Origin: CAWCAW01 sp963714125 | Lineage (GTDB): Bacteria; Actinomycetota; Acidimicrobiia; Acidimicrobiales; UBA8190 | Direction: 5' to 3' | Length of the DNA stretch: 64,000 bases | Assembly: GCA_963714125.1 (NCBI GenBank) | Contig: OY970234.1 | Span: 2,418,001 to 2,482,000, forward strand | In this document: positions 37,190-45,623 of the stretch, piece by piece | Numbering within the stretch: the stretch's first letter is position 1 | Layout: every line of letters begins with the position of its first letter | Program-made: the position numbers and the translations under genes | The notes under the pieces: generated by a model | Seen by the model: the letters and a program-made list of their open reading frames with translations, nothing else | Told to the model about the DNA's origin: nothing | The model's database searches: none

Positions 37190-37213
37190 GAAGCTCCTCT
37201 CGAAACGGCTCGG

Positions 37214-37759
37214 CTAGGCGGGCTCGCGGCGGCTGTCATCCCCGAGGCTCATGGTCATGTAGGCGCTGTTGACACTGTCGGGATAGTGCGCAAACGGCGG
37301 ACAGGGAACAAACCCAACCCTCTCATACAGCCGCCGAGCCGGCGCGAACGCATCCATTGATCCGGTCTCCAGACTCACGCGTCGGTAGCCCTGATCGACG
37401 GCGCTGGCCACCAGGCGCTGGACCATGGCCTGCCCGATGCCTTGGCGCCGCGCCGCCGCGCTGGTGTGCATCGATTTGATCTCGGCGTGAAAGGCATCGA
37501 TGCGTTTGAGGGCACCAATCCCCAGCAGCACGCCCCCTCGCCGGGCGCTGTAGAAGGCTACGGCGGGATCCGTAAGGCCGTCGATGTCCAAGGCGTGGAC
37601 GTCCTCGGGAGGCGATTCCTCGCGGGCAAAGAGCAGGTGTGTCGCCAACAGTCCCCGTATGTCGTCGGCTCGAGGATCGTCGACGGCGATGACGATCTCC
37701 GACGCTGGCCCTTCGCCCTCTGCCGTCGGCGACGGGGGTTCGTCTTGCTCAGTTGGCAT
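37214..37759 (-). CDS. GNAT family N-acetyltransferase
   Basis: A 181-residue GNAT protein. The acetyl-CoA loop is AARRQGIGQAMVQRL, followed by VSLETGSMDAFAPARRLYERVGFVP. This is the PhnO/YjdJ-like type with unknown substrate. ATG 37759 overlaps the end of the dehalogenase-like gene by eleven bases, suggesting coupling. The frame stays open to 37993 within that gene but is not needed. Confidence 0.85.
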   Translation of the reverse strand: MPTEQDEPPSPTAEGEGPASEIVIAVDDPRADDIRGLLATHLLFAREESPPEDVHALDIDGLTDPAVAFYSARRGGVLLGIGALKRIDAFHAEIKSMHTSAAARRQGIGQAMVQRLVASAVDQGYRRVSLETGSMDAFAPARRLYERVGFVPCPPFAHYPDSVNSAYMTMSLGDDSRREPA

Positions 37760-38705
37760 CGATGAACCGCGTGACGATGTGGCCGAGTTGCTCGCCTTGC
37801 TGTTCGGGCAAGAAGTGGCCGGCGCCGGCAATGGTGGTGTGGTTCTGACCTTGAGCGCCGGGAATGCGGGCCTGGAACACGCTCTCCCATCCTCGGGTGG
37901 CGGGATCGCCGTCGGAAAACGCTGTGAGAAACGGCTTCTCCCACTGCTCGAGTGCGGCCATGGTCGTGCGTCCAATGGCGGCGCCGGGGTCATTGCGGGT
38001 CAGGGGGATCAAGGCGGTGAGCTGGCGCAGACCGGCCTTGTGGGTCGGGTCCGGAAAGGGCGCGTCGTAGGCGGCCAGGACCTCGGCCGGCAGCGGGCCG
38101 GCGGCGGCGTTGAGAAACACGCTGGGCGTGATGTCGGGGGCGCGTTGGTAAAAACGGACGTAGTCCACGAGGCCCTCCTCCAGCACCACGTGACTGTCTC
38201 CCTCATGATGATTGGCCCATGTCAGCCGGCCCGCCAGGTCCGGATCAGACGTATGCAGCACCGTATTGGTAGCGACGACACGGGCAAAACGGTCCGGTTC
38301 ACGGGCCAAGACGCTCAGTCCGATGGGGCCGCCCCAGTCCTGGACGATCAAGGTGATCTCCCGTAGATCCAGGGTGGTAATGAGGCTGTGGATCCAGTCG
38401 ACGTGACGCGCAAAGGTGTAATCCGTCGCTTCGGTGGGTTTGTCGGAGCGGCCGAAGCCGATGTGATCGGGGGCGATGGCTCGAAGACCGGCATCAGTCA
38501 GCACGGGAATGACGCTGCGATAGAGGTATGACCAAGTGGGCTGGCCATGCAGCAGCACGACCACCTCGCCATCGGCCGGACCGGCATCCACATAGTGCAT
38601 GCGTACGGGTTCAACGCCTCGAGACTCGACGGTGACGAAGCGGGGTTCGAACGGGTAGCCAGGCAATGACGCGAAGCATGCGTCGGGGGTCCTCGCCACG
38701 GCCAT
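37749..38705 (-). CDS. Haloalkane dehalogenase-like alpha/beta hydrolase
   Basis: A 318-residue alpha/beta hydrolase. The nucleophile is Asp in VQDWGGPIGL, which with the neighbouring Trp and HGQPTWSYLYR matches haloalkane dehalogenases, where Asp attacks the carbon-halogen bond. The acid Asp is in FSDGDP, and the His in GAGHFLPE. The family also includes epoxide hydrolases and others, so dehalogenation is a prediction. Confidence 0.83.
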   Translation of the reverse strand: MAVARTPDACFASLPGYPFEPRFVTVESRGVEPVRMHYVDAGPADGEVVVLLHGQPTWSYLYRSVIPVLTDAGLRAIAPDHIGFGRSDKPTEATDYTFARHVDWIHSLITTLDLREITLIVQDWGGPIGLSVLAREPDRFARVVATNTVLHTSDPDLAGRLTWANHHEGDSHVVLEEGLVDYVRFYQRAPDITPSVFLNAAAGPLPAEVLAAYDAPFPDPTHKAGLRQLTALIPLTRNDPGAAIGRTTMAALEQWEKPFLTAFSDGDPATRGWESVFQARIPGAQGQNHTTIAGAGHFLPEQQGEQLGHIVTRFIDAN

Positions 38706-38853
38706 CGTTGACTCCCCTTTCGCAGCGTCGGCGTCGAACTCACGACGATATCGCCAAGGGTGACCGGGGCTCGCCGTCCTTAATTTGCTCTTGGGTCAGC
38801 GCGTTCGTTGCGGACTATGTACCTGGCTCGATTTCTACGGTCAGGTCTGCTCG
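38706..38853. other. Gap before haloalkane dehalogenase-like gene
   Basis: A 148-base gap between two minus-strand genes. It must hold the promoter of the dehalogenase-like gene; I see no clear consensus site and no RNA or coding feature. Confidence 0.35.
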
Positions 38854-39324
38854 CTAGGAGCTCGTGACAAGCTGACCGAGCCTCTCAAGAGTCCGTTCCA
38901 TATCGCGGCGGGTCTTCTTCGAGTAGATGTTTCCCAGCTTGAGCAGGGCGCGCTGATGATCGGGGGTGATGTCCCAGCTCTCGCTCACCATCGTCCCTCC
39001 ATCTACGGCTTCGAGCTGGTAGCGCCAAATGCGCCCGGCCAGGACCCGACCCATGAAACCCATCGGTCCGGTCTGCCAAGCAATCCGTCGATTTTCCTCG
39101 AATTCCACAACCCTGTTCACGGTGGAGTACGGCAGGCGCAACATTTTCATCGACATCCCGAACGTCGTCCCGAGCTTTAGTTGCTGGGGGGCTTCAGGGG
39201 TTTTGCCTTGGAGCATGCCGGAGCCGTCGATCAGGCTGTGCTTGGTTACATCGGAAAGGATGGCGAAAATATCCTCGGATCGGGCGTCGATCTTCCGCTG
39301 GACGGTCAGCACGTATCCCTGCAA
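38854..39324 (-). CDS. SRPBCC (START-like) family protein
   Basis: A 156-residue polyketide cyclase/SRPBCC-fold protein, binding a hydrophobic ligand in its cavity. It begins QGYVLTVQRKIDARSEDIFAILSDV, the family start. The start is TTG at 39324, with AGGGAG six bases upstream. The actinobacterial subgroup is often found near lipid or secondary-metabolism genes; role unknown. It is divergent from the DHA2 exporter. Confidence 0.8.
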   Translation of the reverse strand: MQGYVLTVQRKIDARSEDIFAILSDVTKHSLIDGSGMLQGKTPEAPQQLKLGTTFGMSMKMLRLPYSTVNRVVEFEENRRIAWQTGPMGFMGRVLAGRIWRYQLEAVDGGTMVSESWDITPDHQRALLKLGNIYSKKTRRDMERTLERLGQLVTSS

Positions 39325-39477
39325 TGTCCTCTCCCTGTCGCTGGTGGGGTGATCCTAACCGTGGCTCCGATCTGGGCACCTCGACGCGAGCAACACACGC
39401 GGATTCGGCGAACTCGGCGGCAAACGTGCTCTGAGTAAGCGTCACCCACCCCCGCGAGGCGTCCAAGGAGACGCACC

Positions 39478-39501
39478 ATGGCTACCGCTTTCCCATGGTG
39501 A
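39478..39501 (+). CDS. Possible leader peptide (7 aa) of exporter gene
   Basis: ATG GCT ACC GCT TTC CCA TGG TGA encodes MATAFPW. AAGGAG lies eight bases before the ATG, one of the best ribosome sites in the region. It precedes two alternative hairpins and the exporter start at 39706. Such arrangements control some drug-efflux and resistance genes by translation attenuation. Chance occurrence is quite possible for so short an ORF. Confidence 0.3.
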   Translation: MATAFPW

Positions 39502-39563
39502 CACGTCGGACTCGCAGCGTGGACCAATCATGCTGTTGTCCCACAGCCGTGGCGTCATACGAA

Positions 39564-39591
39564 CCGCCCCTCCGACCACGGGCGGTGGTCG
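39564..39591 (+). other. Two mutually exclusive hairpins in exporter leader
   Basis: CCGCCC (39564-39569) can pair with GGGCGG (39580-39585); instead CGACCAC (39573-39579) can pair with GTGGTCG (39585-39591) around loop GGGCG. The second helix uses bases of the first, so only one can form. This is the layout of an attenuator switch. Confidence 0.35.
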
Positions 39592-39705
39592 AGCCGACAA
39601 CACGCACACTCCTGGTCGCTGGTGACGCGAGGGGCAGCTGACAAGCATGTTGAGGCTTGCGTCGATTATGGTGCGCGGCGATCTCAGCCGACCGAAAGAG
39701 GACAC

Positions 39706-41283
39706 GTGGCAGCCGGTAGTAGCACCAACGGGGGGTCGAGGAATCTCGTCCTGGCGGCGATGATTTTTGCCGTCGCCATGACGTTCATCGACCAGACAAT
39801 CGTGTCGATCGCAGTCCCGAACATTCAACGGGAGCTTGGCCTCACCAGCACCGGAATCCAATGGGTGGTGAACGGTTATCTGCTGTCTCTGGCCGCACTG
39901 TTCGCGTTCGGGGGTCGTCTGGGCGACACCTTGGGCCATCGCAAGATGGTGATCATCGGGGTGGTCGTCTTTGCCGGCGCCTCCGCCATGTGCGGCTTCA
40001 CCCCGAAGGGGAGCTATGCCGAAGCCTGGCTCGTGGGGTTTCGGATTCTGCAGGGCGCCGGCGGAGCGATCATGTACCCCGCCGCGCTGGCCATCGTGGT
40101 GAACACCTTTGCCTTGCGTGAACGGGGCAAGGCTTTGGCCGTTTTCTTCGGCATCGCCGGGGGCCTCACCGCCGTCGGCCCCATCCTTGGCGGCTATCTG
40201 ACCCAATGGACGTGGCGGGCCATTTTCTGGGTGAACCTGCCTGTGGCGGCCATTGCCTTGGTGCTGATCGTGGTGTCCAAACCGACCAGCACCCATAAGC
40301 CGTCGCCCATCGACTGGCGAGGAGCCGGGATCATCGCCGCCGGAGTGGCTCTCAGCGTCTTCGGTTTCCAGCAATCCTCCGTCTGGGGTTGGCAAAACCC
40401 AGGCATTGGGTTGTGCATCGGGGGCGGCTTGGCCCTCCTCCTCGTCTTCTACCTCATGGAGGTGCGCACCGCCTCTCCGCTGATGAACATGAAGATCTTC
40501 GCCAATCGCCCCTTTTTGGTGGAGAACCTCGTGCTCTTCGTGACGATGTTCGTCTTCATTCCCGTCTTTTTCTTCGGTAGCGAGTACGCCCAGATCTCTC
40601 TGGGTAAGTCATCGTCGAACGCCGGCATCGTCCTGCTCTACTTCTTCATAGGGTTCGTAATCGCCGCACAGATCGGCGGCCGCATGCTCGACCGGGTGGG
40701 CGCCAAGCGACCGGTCGTTATCGGGTGCCTCATCGGGGCCATCGGGTTTTATCTGTGGGGACACTCATCGACGCATCTGACTTTTGGCGCGCAACAACTG
40801 CCCATCATCGTCTCTGGATTCGGCATGGGACTCATGCTGGGCCAGTCCAACACTGATGCGGTCAACCGGGCATCGCGCTATTCCTACGGTGAGGCCACCG
40901 GCATCACCCAGACGGCGCGGAACTACGCGGCGTCGTTGGGGCTGGCCATCCTCGGCACGATCCTCGTCACCCAGATGCGCTCTCAACTGACGACCCATTT
41001 CCTGTCTCTCGGGATGGCCCGCGCTCAGGCCACGTCGTTGGCGGCCAAGTTGGCCCAAGGGCTCAACGGCTCCAGTGTCGGAGGCGCCAGCGGTCCCATT
41101 CCGGCCTTCTTTCGCCACGAGTTCGCCTCGGCCATTCAGGTCGTTCTCTACGTGATGGCCGGCGTCATGGCGTTGGCCGCCGTGATCGCCATGCGCGGCC
41201 TTCAGCCTGGCCGCCAAGAAGACCCGTCCACGTCACCCGACGCGCCTGAGACCGGCGCTGACGCCACCACGGTGGCCTCTTAA
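39706..41283 (+). CDS. MFS drug exporter, DHA2 (EmrB/QacA-like)
   Basis: A 525-residue inner-membrane drug:H+ antiporter with about 14 helices. GTG 39706 with AGAGGA upstream fixes the start. Helix 1 has the FIDQTIVSIAVPNIQRELG motif, loop 2-3 is GRLGDTLGHRKM, and motif C is GGLTAVGPILGGYLTQWTWRAIFWVNLP. Substrate unknown. It is divergent from an SRPBCC gene, and its leader carries possible attenuation elements. Confidence 0.9.
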   Translation: MAAGSSTNGGSRNLVLAAMIFAVAMTFIDQTIVSIAVPNIQRELGLTSTGIQWVVNGYLLSLAALFAFGGRLGDTLGHRKMVIIGVVVFAGASAMCGFTPKGSYAEAWLVGFRILQGAGGAIMYPAALAIVVNTFALRERGKALAVFFGIAGGLTAVGPILGGYLTQWTWRAIFWVNLPVAAIALVLIVVSKPTSTHKPSPIDWRGAGIIAAGVALSVFGFQQSSVWGWQNPGIGLCIGGGLALLLVFYLMEVRTASPLMNMKIFANRPFLVENLVLFVTMFVFIPVFFFGSEYAQISLGKSSSNAGIVLLYFFIGFVIAAQIGGRMLDRVGAKRPVVIGCLIGAIGFYLWGHSSTHLTFGAQQLPIIVSGFGMGLMLGQSNTDAVNRASRYSYGEATGITQTARNYAASLGLAILGTILVTQMRSQLTTHFLSLGMARAQATSLAAKLAQGLNGSSVGGASGPIPAFFRHEFASAIQVVLYVMAGVMALAAVIAMRGLQPGRQEDPSTSPDAPETGADATTVAS

Positions 41284-41330
41284 CAATGTCCGGGCCGTCA
41301 TGGCCTGGTCGCTGGTCGGACGTTCTTAGA

Positions 41331-41696
41331 TCAACCAGCGAAACCCAAGGTTTCCAGAACTACTTGCAGAAGGCGGTAGGCGCCGACGGGCTTACGCAGT
41401 TGTGTCCTGACTTTGGCACCGACGCGAGCCTGAGCCTCGTCGTCGAGCGAGAAGGCCGAAAGGAGCACGATCGGCGGGGGATCGTCGAGACGTTCTAACA
41501 AGGAGACGCCGTCCATGCGCGGCATCTTCAGGTCCAGCAAGACCATCCCCACGTCCATCGCTTGCAGAACGCCGAGCGCAACCTCTCCGTCTTCGGCCTC
41601 GATCACCGAGTACCCCGACGAGCGGAGCATCTCGGCGCACGAAGACCGCACCGGTTCATCGTCGTCGACCACAAGAACATTCACGACGGAATTCAT
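41331..41696 (-). CDS. Stand-alone response regulator receiver domain
   Basis: A 121-residue CheY-like protein without an output domain. The acidic pocket is VVDDDEP, the phosphorylation Asp is in MVLLDLKMPRMDG, Ser replaces the usual Thr in LLSAFS, and the Lys is in LRKPVG. It may take part in a phosphorelay; no kinase is next to it. It overlaps no neighbour; 47 bases separate it from the exporter end. Confidence 0.9.
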   Translation of the reverse strand: MNSVVNVLVVDDDEPVRSSCAEMLRSSGYSVIEAEDGEVALGVLQAMDVGMVLLDLKMPRMDGVSLLERLDDPPPIVLLSAFSLDDEAQARVGAKVRTQLRKPVGAYRLLQVVLETLGFAG

Positions 41697-41854
41697 CTTT
41701 GCCGACCGTCCCGGCCAGGTTCACCAATGTGGGCGTACCGACACAAGCGTATCCGTCACGTGGCACGGGCCCTGCCCTACCCAACTTCGCGCGCGTCCCA
41801 AACCATGCGCATCGTTAGCGGGGCAAAGGCGCCAACCATTCGGTGCCGGCCACT
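41697..41854. other. Gap between LLM flavoenzyme and receiver gene
   Basis: A 158-base stretch between two minus-strand genes, with no feature I can support. It probably contains the receiver gene promoter. Confidence 0.35.
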
Positions 41855-42835
41855 TTACGAGGAGGAGGACGGACGGCCCGTGGCCACGACGGCCGCCGCG
41901 TTGTGGAGATAACGCCATGCGATATCGGGGGGCACGCCTCCGGCCAAGGGCTGAAGGTTGAGGGGAATACCTCGGGCGATCTGCCCGGCTGCCTCGTCAG
42001 GCGTGAGGATCTGGTACGCACCCCGTTCCGCTTCGAGCTTGGCCACGGTGTCGGCGAATGACATCGACGCGGTGCCGCTGCGATGCGCATTCCAGCGGGC
42101 ATAGCCGGCCGCGTCAACGAGGAGGTACTCCCCGATTTCGGCCCAGGCTCGTTCGGGGTCATCGGCCACGAACACGGTGAGAGGAACGTCTGGCGGCGGG
42201 AAGGCGCATCCGACCGGTGCCACCCCGTGTCGCTGTGCTTCGTCTCGGTACGCTGCCTCCAACGTCGCATCGTGTGATTCGGCGATGAAATACATACCGA
42301 GCCGCCCGGCGCGTCGAGCGGCTGCTTCGGTGCCACCTCCGTAGGCAAGCATGGGGCCGCCAGGCGAGAAGGGCCGGGGCATGACGCGGGCCTTACGGCC
42401 GTCGCATTCCACCTCGTCACCGGCCCACAATCGACGCAGGATCCCGATGCGCTCCTCGACCGATTGCGCCCGGCGAGAGCGATCAACGCCAAACATGGCG
42501 AACTCCTCGTCGCGATAACCGATGCCGATTACATACAGCACTCGGCCTCGGCTGATGAGATCCACGACGGCCATGTCCTCGGCCAATTTGATCGGCTCGT
42601 ACAACGCCAGCAACAGAGCTGCCACCGTTATGGGGATCGTCGTTGTGCGGGCCGCGATAGCCGCGGCCAGTGGGATCGGCGAGGGAAGGTACCCGTCATC
42701 GACGCCGTGGTGTTCCGAAACCACCGCGGCGACGCCGCCGTGGGTTTCCGCCCAGGCGCACATCTCGATGGCCGCCTGGTAGAGGTCGGCGCGCGCCGAG
42801 GAGTCCAAGGTTTCCGAACGCATCCCAAATCGCAT
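41855..42835 (-). CDS. LLM class flavin-dependent oxidoreductase
   Basis: A luciferase-like TIM-barrel protein, 326 residues from ATG 42835 (ATG 42844 is also open). It begins MRFGMRSETL, has SEHHGVDDGYLPSPI (typical of the alkanal monooxygenase-like group), ISRGRVLYVIGIGYRDEEFAMFG and GGPMLAYGG. It may use FMN or F420. It is divergent from the methyltransferase gene. Confidence 0.86.
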   Translation of the reverse strand: MRFGMRSETLDSSARADLYQAAIEMCAWAETHGGVAAVVSEHHGVDDGYLPSPIPLAAAIAARTTTIPITVAALLLALYEPIKLAEDMAVVDLISRGRVLYVIGIGYRDEEFAMFGVDRSRRAQSVEERIGILRRLWAGDEVECDGRKARVMPRPFSPGGPMLAYGGGTEAAARRAGRLGMYFIAESHDATLEAAYRDEAQRHGVAPVGCAFPPPDVPLTVFVADDPERAWAEIGEYLLVDAAGYARWNAHRSGTASMSFADTVAKLEAERGAYQILTPDEAAGQIARGIPLNLQPLAGGVPPDIAWRYLHNAAAVVATGRPSSSS

Positions 42836-42904
42836 GGTGAACATGGACGCACACGTAACCACATGCGGCTCGGCTCAGCCGGTGGTGGTCCGGATCACCC
42901 TGTG

Positions 42905-42910
42905 TAGGGT
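42905..42910 (+). promoter_or_regulatory. Candidate -10 box of methyltransferase gene
   Basis: TAGGGT followed by seven bases and GTG 42918: the same hexamer and the same spacing as seen upstream of fabI. A leaderless start is likely. Confidence 0.45.
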
Positions 42911-42917
42911 GGGTGTG

Positions 42918-43712
42918 GTGAGCCACGACTCATGGGCCGCCTTGGCCGACCAGTTCGTTGACGGGGCGTACGCCACGGTAAAGGGGCGTGTGCGCACCTA
43001 CGTGATGCATCAGCAGCTCCTGGACCATCTCCCACCCCCACCGGTGGACGTCCTCGACGTCGGAGGCGGGGCCGGCCATCAATCATTCCCTTTAGCCCAA
43101 GCCGGTTACGACGTGACGTTGCTTGATCCGTCCTCGGCGATGCTGGACAAGGCACGCCAGCGCCACCAACGATTGTCCCCCGAAGCTCAACGACGGGTTA
43201 CCTTCGTGCAGGCCCACGGTGAGGACGCCGTCGAAGCGGTTGGCGACCGGCGCTTTGGCGCCGTCTTGTGTCATGGCGTCCTCGGATACCTCGAGGATCC
43301 GGAGCCCGTGGTCGATCAGCTGTGTCGGTGTGCTGCCCCCGGGGGTCTCGTGTCCATCATGACGGGCAACGCCAAGACGATGGCGGTGCGTCCCGCCTTG
43401 GAACGGCGGTGGGACGACGCCCTGGCGGCCTTTGACTCCACCACGGAGATCGGGGTTCTAGGCGTGGCGGGACGAGCCGACACGGTGGAGGAGCTCAGCA
43501 AGCTCATGGCCACGCGCCGCGTAGAACCGCTCGGTTGGTACGGGGTATGGCTGTTCGTGGATTGGCTCGAGTTCGGAGGGGTGGCGTTGGACCCCAACGA
43601 TGAAGCCCAAGTCGAGGCGACCGCGGCTGTCGAGCTCGAAGCGAGCCGTCGCGACCCCTATCGACAACTCAGTCGGGTCTTTCACCTCCTCGGACGCAAA
43701 GGTCCGGGCTAA
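42918..43712 (+). CDS. Class I SAM-dependent methyltransferase, CmoM-like
   Basis: A 264-residue methyltransferase. Motif I is VLDVGGGAGHQSFPLA, motif II LLDPSSAM, and LCHGVLGYLEDPEPVV follows. The layout, from the N-terminal YATVKGRVRTYVMHQQLLDHL to the C-terminal RRDPYRQLSRVFHLLGRK, resembles E. coli CmoM, which methylates cmo5U in tRNA. I see no CmoA/CmoB, and actinobacteria are not known for that pathway, so the substrate may differ. GTG 42918 is preferred to GTG 42915. Confidence 0.82.
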   Translation: MSHDSWAALADQFVDGAYATVKGRVRTYVMHQQLLDHLPPPPVDVLDVGGGAGHQSFPLAQAGYDVTLLDPSSAMLDKARQRHQRLSPEAQRRVTFVQAHGEDAVEAVGDRRFGAVLCHGVLGYLEDPEPVVDQLCRCAAPGGLVSIMTGNAKTMAVRPALERRWDDALAAFDSTTEIGVLGVAGRADTVEELSKLMATRRVEPLGWYGVWLFVDWLEFGGVALDPNDEAQVEATAAVELEASRRDPYRQLSRVFHLLGRKGPG

Positions 43713-43734
43713 CGGGCACGTTTTTTGATCCGAG

Positions 43735-43760
43735 GACGGTGTCACGGGACCGTGTTCTTT
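43735..43760 (+). terminator. Possible terminator after methyltransferase gene
   Basis: In the 146-base convergent gap, ACGGT and ACCGT form a short stem followed by GTTCTTTT; a TTTTTT run (43721-43726) precedes it. Weak stem, so only a candidate. Confidence 0.35.
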
Positions 43761-43858
43761 TCGGACCCAAGTCCGGTGACGATCGGTGCAAGTTATCCCC
43801 GTCCAGCCAATCGTTGGGCCTGGTGGTAATCGAACGACACCGTCAGCTGAGCGAGACG

Positions 43859-44692
43859 TCAACGCTGAGGTGATAATCCCCACTCAGTGGGATCACTGAA
43901 CACTGTGGACGCGGCGGCCTCCTGCAGGTGTGCTGCTACGGAACCCGTTACACCGCCGTGAAACGAAAGTCCCACTGGACTCTGGTGAAAGATGCTGGCG
44001 TAAAAGACACAGGCAGCCAGGTATGTTCCCGCCAGCGTGGGGTGAACACCATCGGACTGCCAGAGGTCTGGGTTTCTTGGGTTTGTGGTCACGGATTGCC
44101 ACGCGTCTCCAACGGGCGCGATGGGAACATCAAGATCGGAGGCGAGACCCAGGTAGCCCTGATCAACGGCCGCTTGCATGGTGGCGTAGTCAGGCAGGTC
44201 GGCCGGCGGCCATCCCGTCTGGTGCGCCCAGGTGAGAAAGAGAAGCGGTTGCGCGTCGTCTTGGCGGATCATCGCCACCAACCGCGCAGCGGCCGGGTAC
44301 ATCTCGTTTTGACGGTAGTAGGCAAGCGAAGGATTTTCACTTTGGTCTTGGAGGACGACCATGTTCCAGTGTTCCGACTTGATCGTCGGTGCAGTCGTTG
44401 AGTCAGCGACGTGCCCGGCCAGCGTCTCTCCACTTGATGCCAGCGTGCGCGCGTCGACGCGATGACCACCGGCCCATGCCACATTGGCGAACGTGGTCGG
44501 CAAGTCATTGACGAAGGTGAGACTGTCACCAATGAAGAGGACTCGGGTACACGTGACCTTGGCGACGCATGCGCCAGGCACGCCAGTGCGGCCGTGCTGG
44601 TGAAGCCCGAACACGCCCGCTTGGATCATTACCGTGAAGGTGAACGCACCCACCAGACATGCGAGAACCGCTTTGGACACGGTGTCCGACAT
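43859..44692 (-). CDS. SGNH/GDSL-family hydrolase, exported
   Basis: A 277-residue hydrolase with an N-terminal hydrophobic helix (AVLACLVGAFTFTVMIQAGVF) that may be a signal or anchor. Block I is VLFIGDSLTFVNDLP, the Gly/Asn region includes SSGETLAG, and the catalytic Asp-His pair is in SDGVHPT. Family esterase, substrate unknown; cell-wall or lipid deacylation is typical. Divergent from a lipoprotein gene, 88 bases apart. Confidence 0.82.
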   Translation of the reverse strand: MSDTVSKAVLACLVGAFTFTVMIQAGVFGLHQHGRTGVPGACVAKVTCTRVLFIGDSLTFVNDLPTTFANVAWAGGHRVDARTLASSGETLAGHVADSTTAPTIKSEHWNMVVLQDQSENPSLAYYRQNEMYPAAARLVAMIRQDDAQPLLFLTWAHQTGWPPADLPDYATMQAAVDQGYLGLASDLDVPIAPVGDAWQSVTTNPRNPDLWQSDGVHPTLAGTYLAACVFYASIFHQSPVGLSFHGGVTGSVAAHLQEAAASTVFSDPTEWGLSPQR

Positions 44693-44767
44693 TCACCACA
44701 TATCGACACGGAGCCCTCAACCCTGAAGTACGCCAGCACATACCGGTTGGCCCGTTCGACCCAGTTC

Positions 44768-44773
44768 TACACT
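44768..44773 (+). promoter_or_regulatory. Candidate -10 box of lipoprotein gene
   Basis: TACACT followed by seven bases and the GTG at 44781. This fits the leaderless pattern seen at several other genes in this window. Confidence 0.4.
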
Positions 44774-44780
44774 GACCGCC

Positions 44781-45623
44781 GTGGCCGCTCATGCTCATCT
44801 CGTTGGTGACCAGCTGCGACACCGGCCCTGTGCCAGAGCCCTTTTGGTGATAGGCCTGTTGATCGTATTGTCCGGGTGTAGCGGCTCATCACATCGACAT
44901 CTGGCGAGTCTTCCCCGCACATCATCGCCGACAACGATGTCCGCCACCACCACAACAAGCACCACCACGACATCTGGCGCGCCTTCTGGACCAAACTATG
45001 AAAGTGCCAGGCAACAGTGGATTGGTGACGGCTTGGTGGCGTCGAGCTACCTGCAAAACAGCGCCCTGTCCCTGGCCGTCATCGATCTCGAACGAGGTGA
45101 GGCCGCGGACACAGGCAATCGGTCCCAATACGCGTCGGTCATCGCGGCCATCGAAGACTTCGAGCGACTTCCTATTACGAGTGTTACGCCGGCACTGAAC
45201 GCCGAGGGTGGCTCAGACATCGAGCTCGTCAACACGTTCTTCGGCCTGCCCCACACGACGACGTTGGATGGATGTGGCGCTGAGCAGTCGGCTTCAACCA
45301 AGGACGCTGCCGTGGCGTGGTTTACGGAACCCGACAACACCACGTCGGGCGTCACCTTGGGGCCTCTGACGACGACGGTTTCAGACCTTGAGACAGCCGA
45401 AGCCGAGGATCCGTCTGGCACGGCGTGCTATCCAGCCGCGGTCGACGACCTCATTGGCCTCGAAGCCGCCACCGCCGCAGATATCGCTTCGAGTGGCGGG
45501 CCCGACGGGAGCCATGCGGACAACGAGTTTGGGGCCGAGATTGGCTATCTCAACGATTTCTTCGGTATGGCTGACCCTTCGACAAACGTAAGCCCCTTAA
45601 CGGAACCCTGCTCTACCTGCTGA
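44781..45623 (+). CDS. Hypothetical lipoprotein
   Basis: A 280-residue predicted lipoprotein. A basic region and hydrophobic stretch (ALLVIGLLIVLSGC) end in a lipobox with Cys at position 33. A Thr/Ser-rich linker (TTTTSTTTTSG) follows, then an acidic, mostly helical domain of unknown fold with four Cys near the end. GTG 44781 is used. It overlaps the convergent serine hydrolase gene by eleven bases. No function can be given. Confidence 0.7.
   Translation: MAAHAHLVGDQLRHRPCARALLVIGLLIVLSGCSGSSHRHLASLPRTSSPTTMSATTTTSTTTTSGAPSGPNYESARQQWIGDGLVASSYLQNSALSLAVIDLERGEAADTGNRSQYASVIAAIEDFERLPITSVTPALNAEGGSDIELVNTFFGLPHTTTLDGCGAEQSASTKDAAVAWFTEPDNTTSGVTLGPLTTTVSDLETAEAEDPSGTACYPAAVDDLIGLEAATAADIASSGGPDGSHADNEFGAEIGYLNDFFGMADPSTNVSPLTEPCSTC

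Larger units (their letters stand above)
39325..39705. promoter_or_regulatory. Long leader/regulatory region of DHA2 exporter
   Basis: A 381-base gap between diverging genes, the longest in the window. It contains a seven-codon ORF with a strong ribosome site (39478-39501), two hairpins that exclude each other (39564-39591), and a possible -10 TATGGT at 39667-39672. It could be a leader that senses ribosome stalling, but the last -10 would start transcription below the mini-ORF. Confidence 0.4.

Noticed and set aside
35474..37360. 628-codon plus-strand frame opposite the hypothetical and crotonase genes
   Set aside because: Arg/His/Gln-rich composition and no motif; shadow of the real minus-strand genes.
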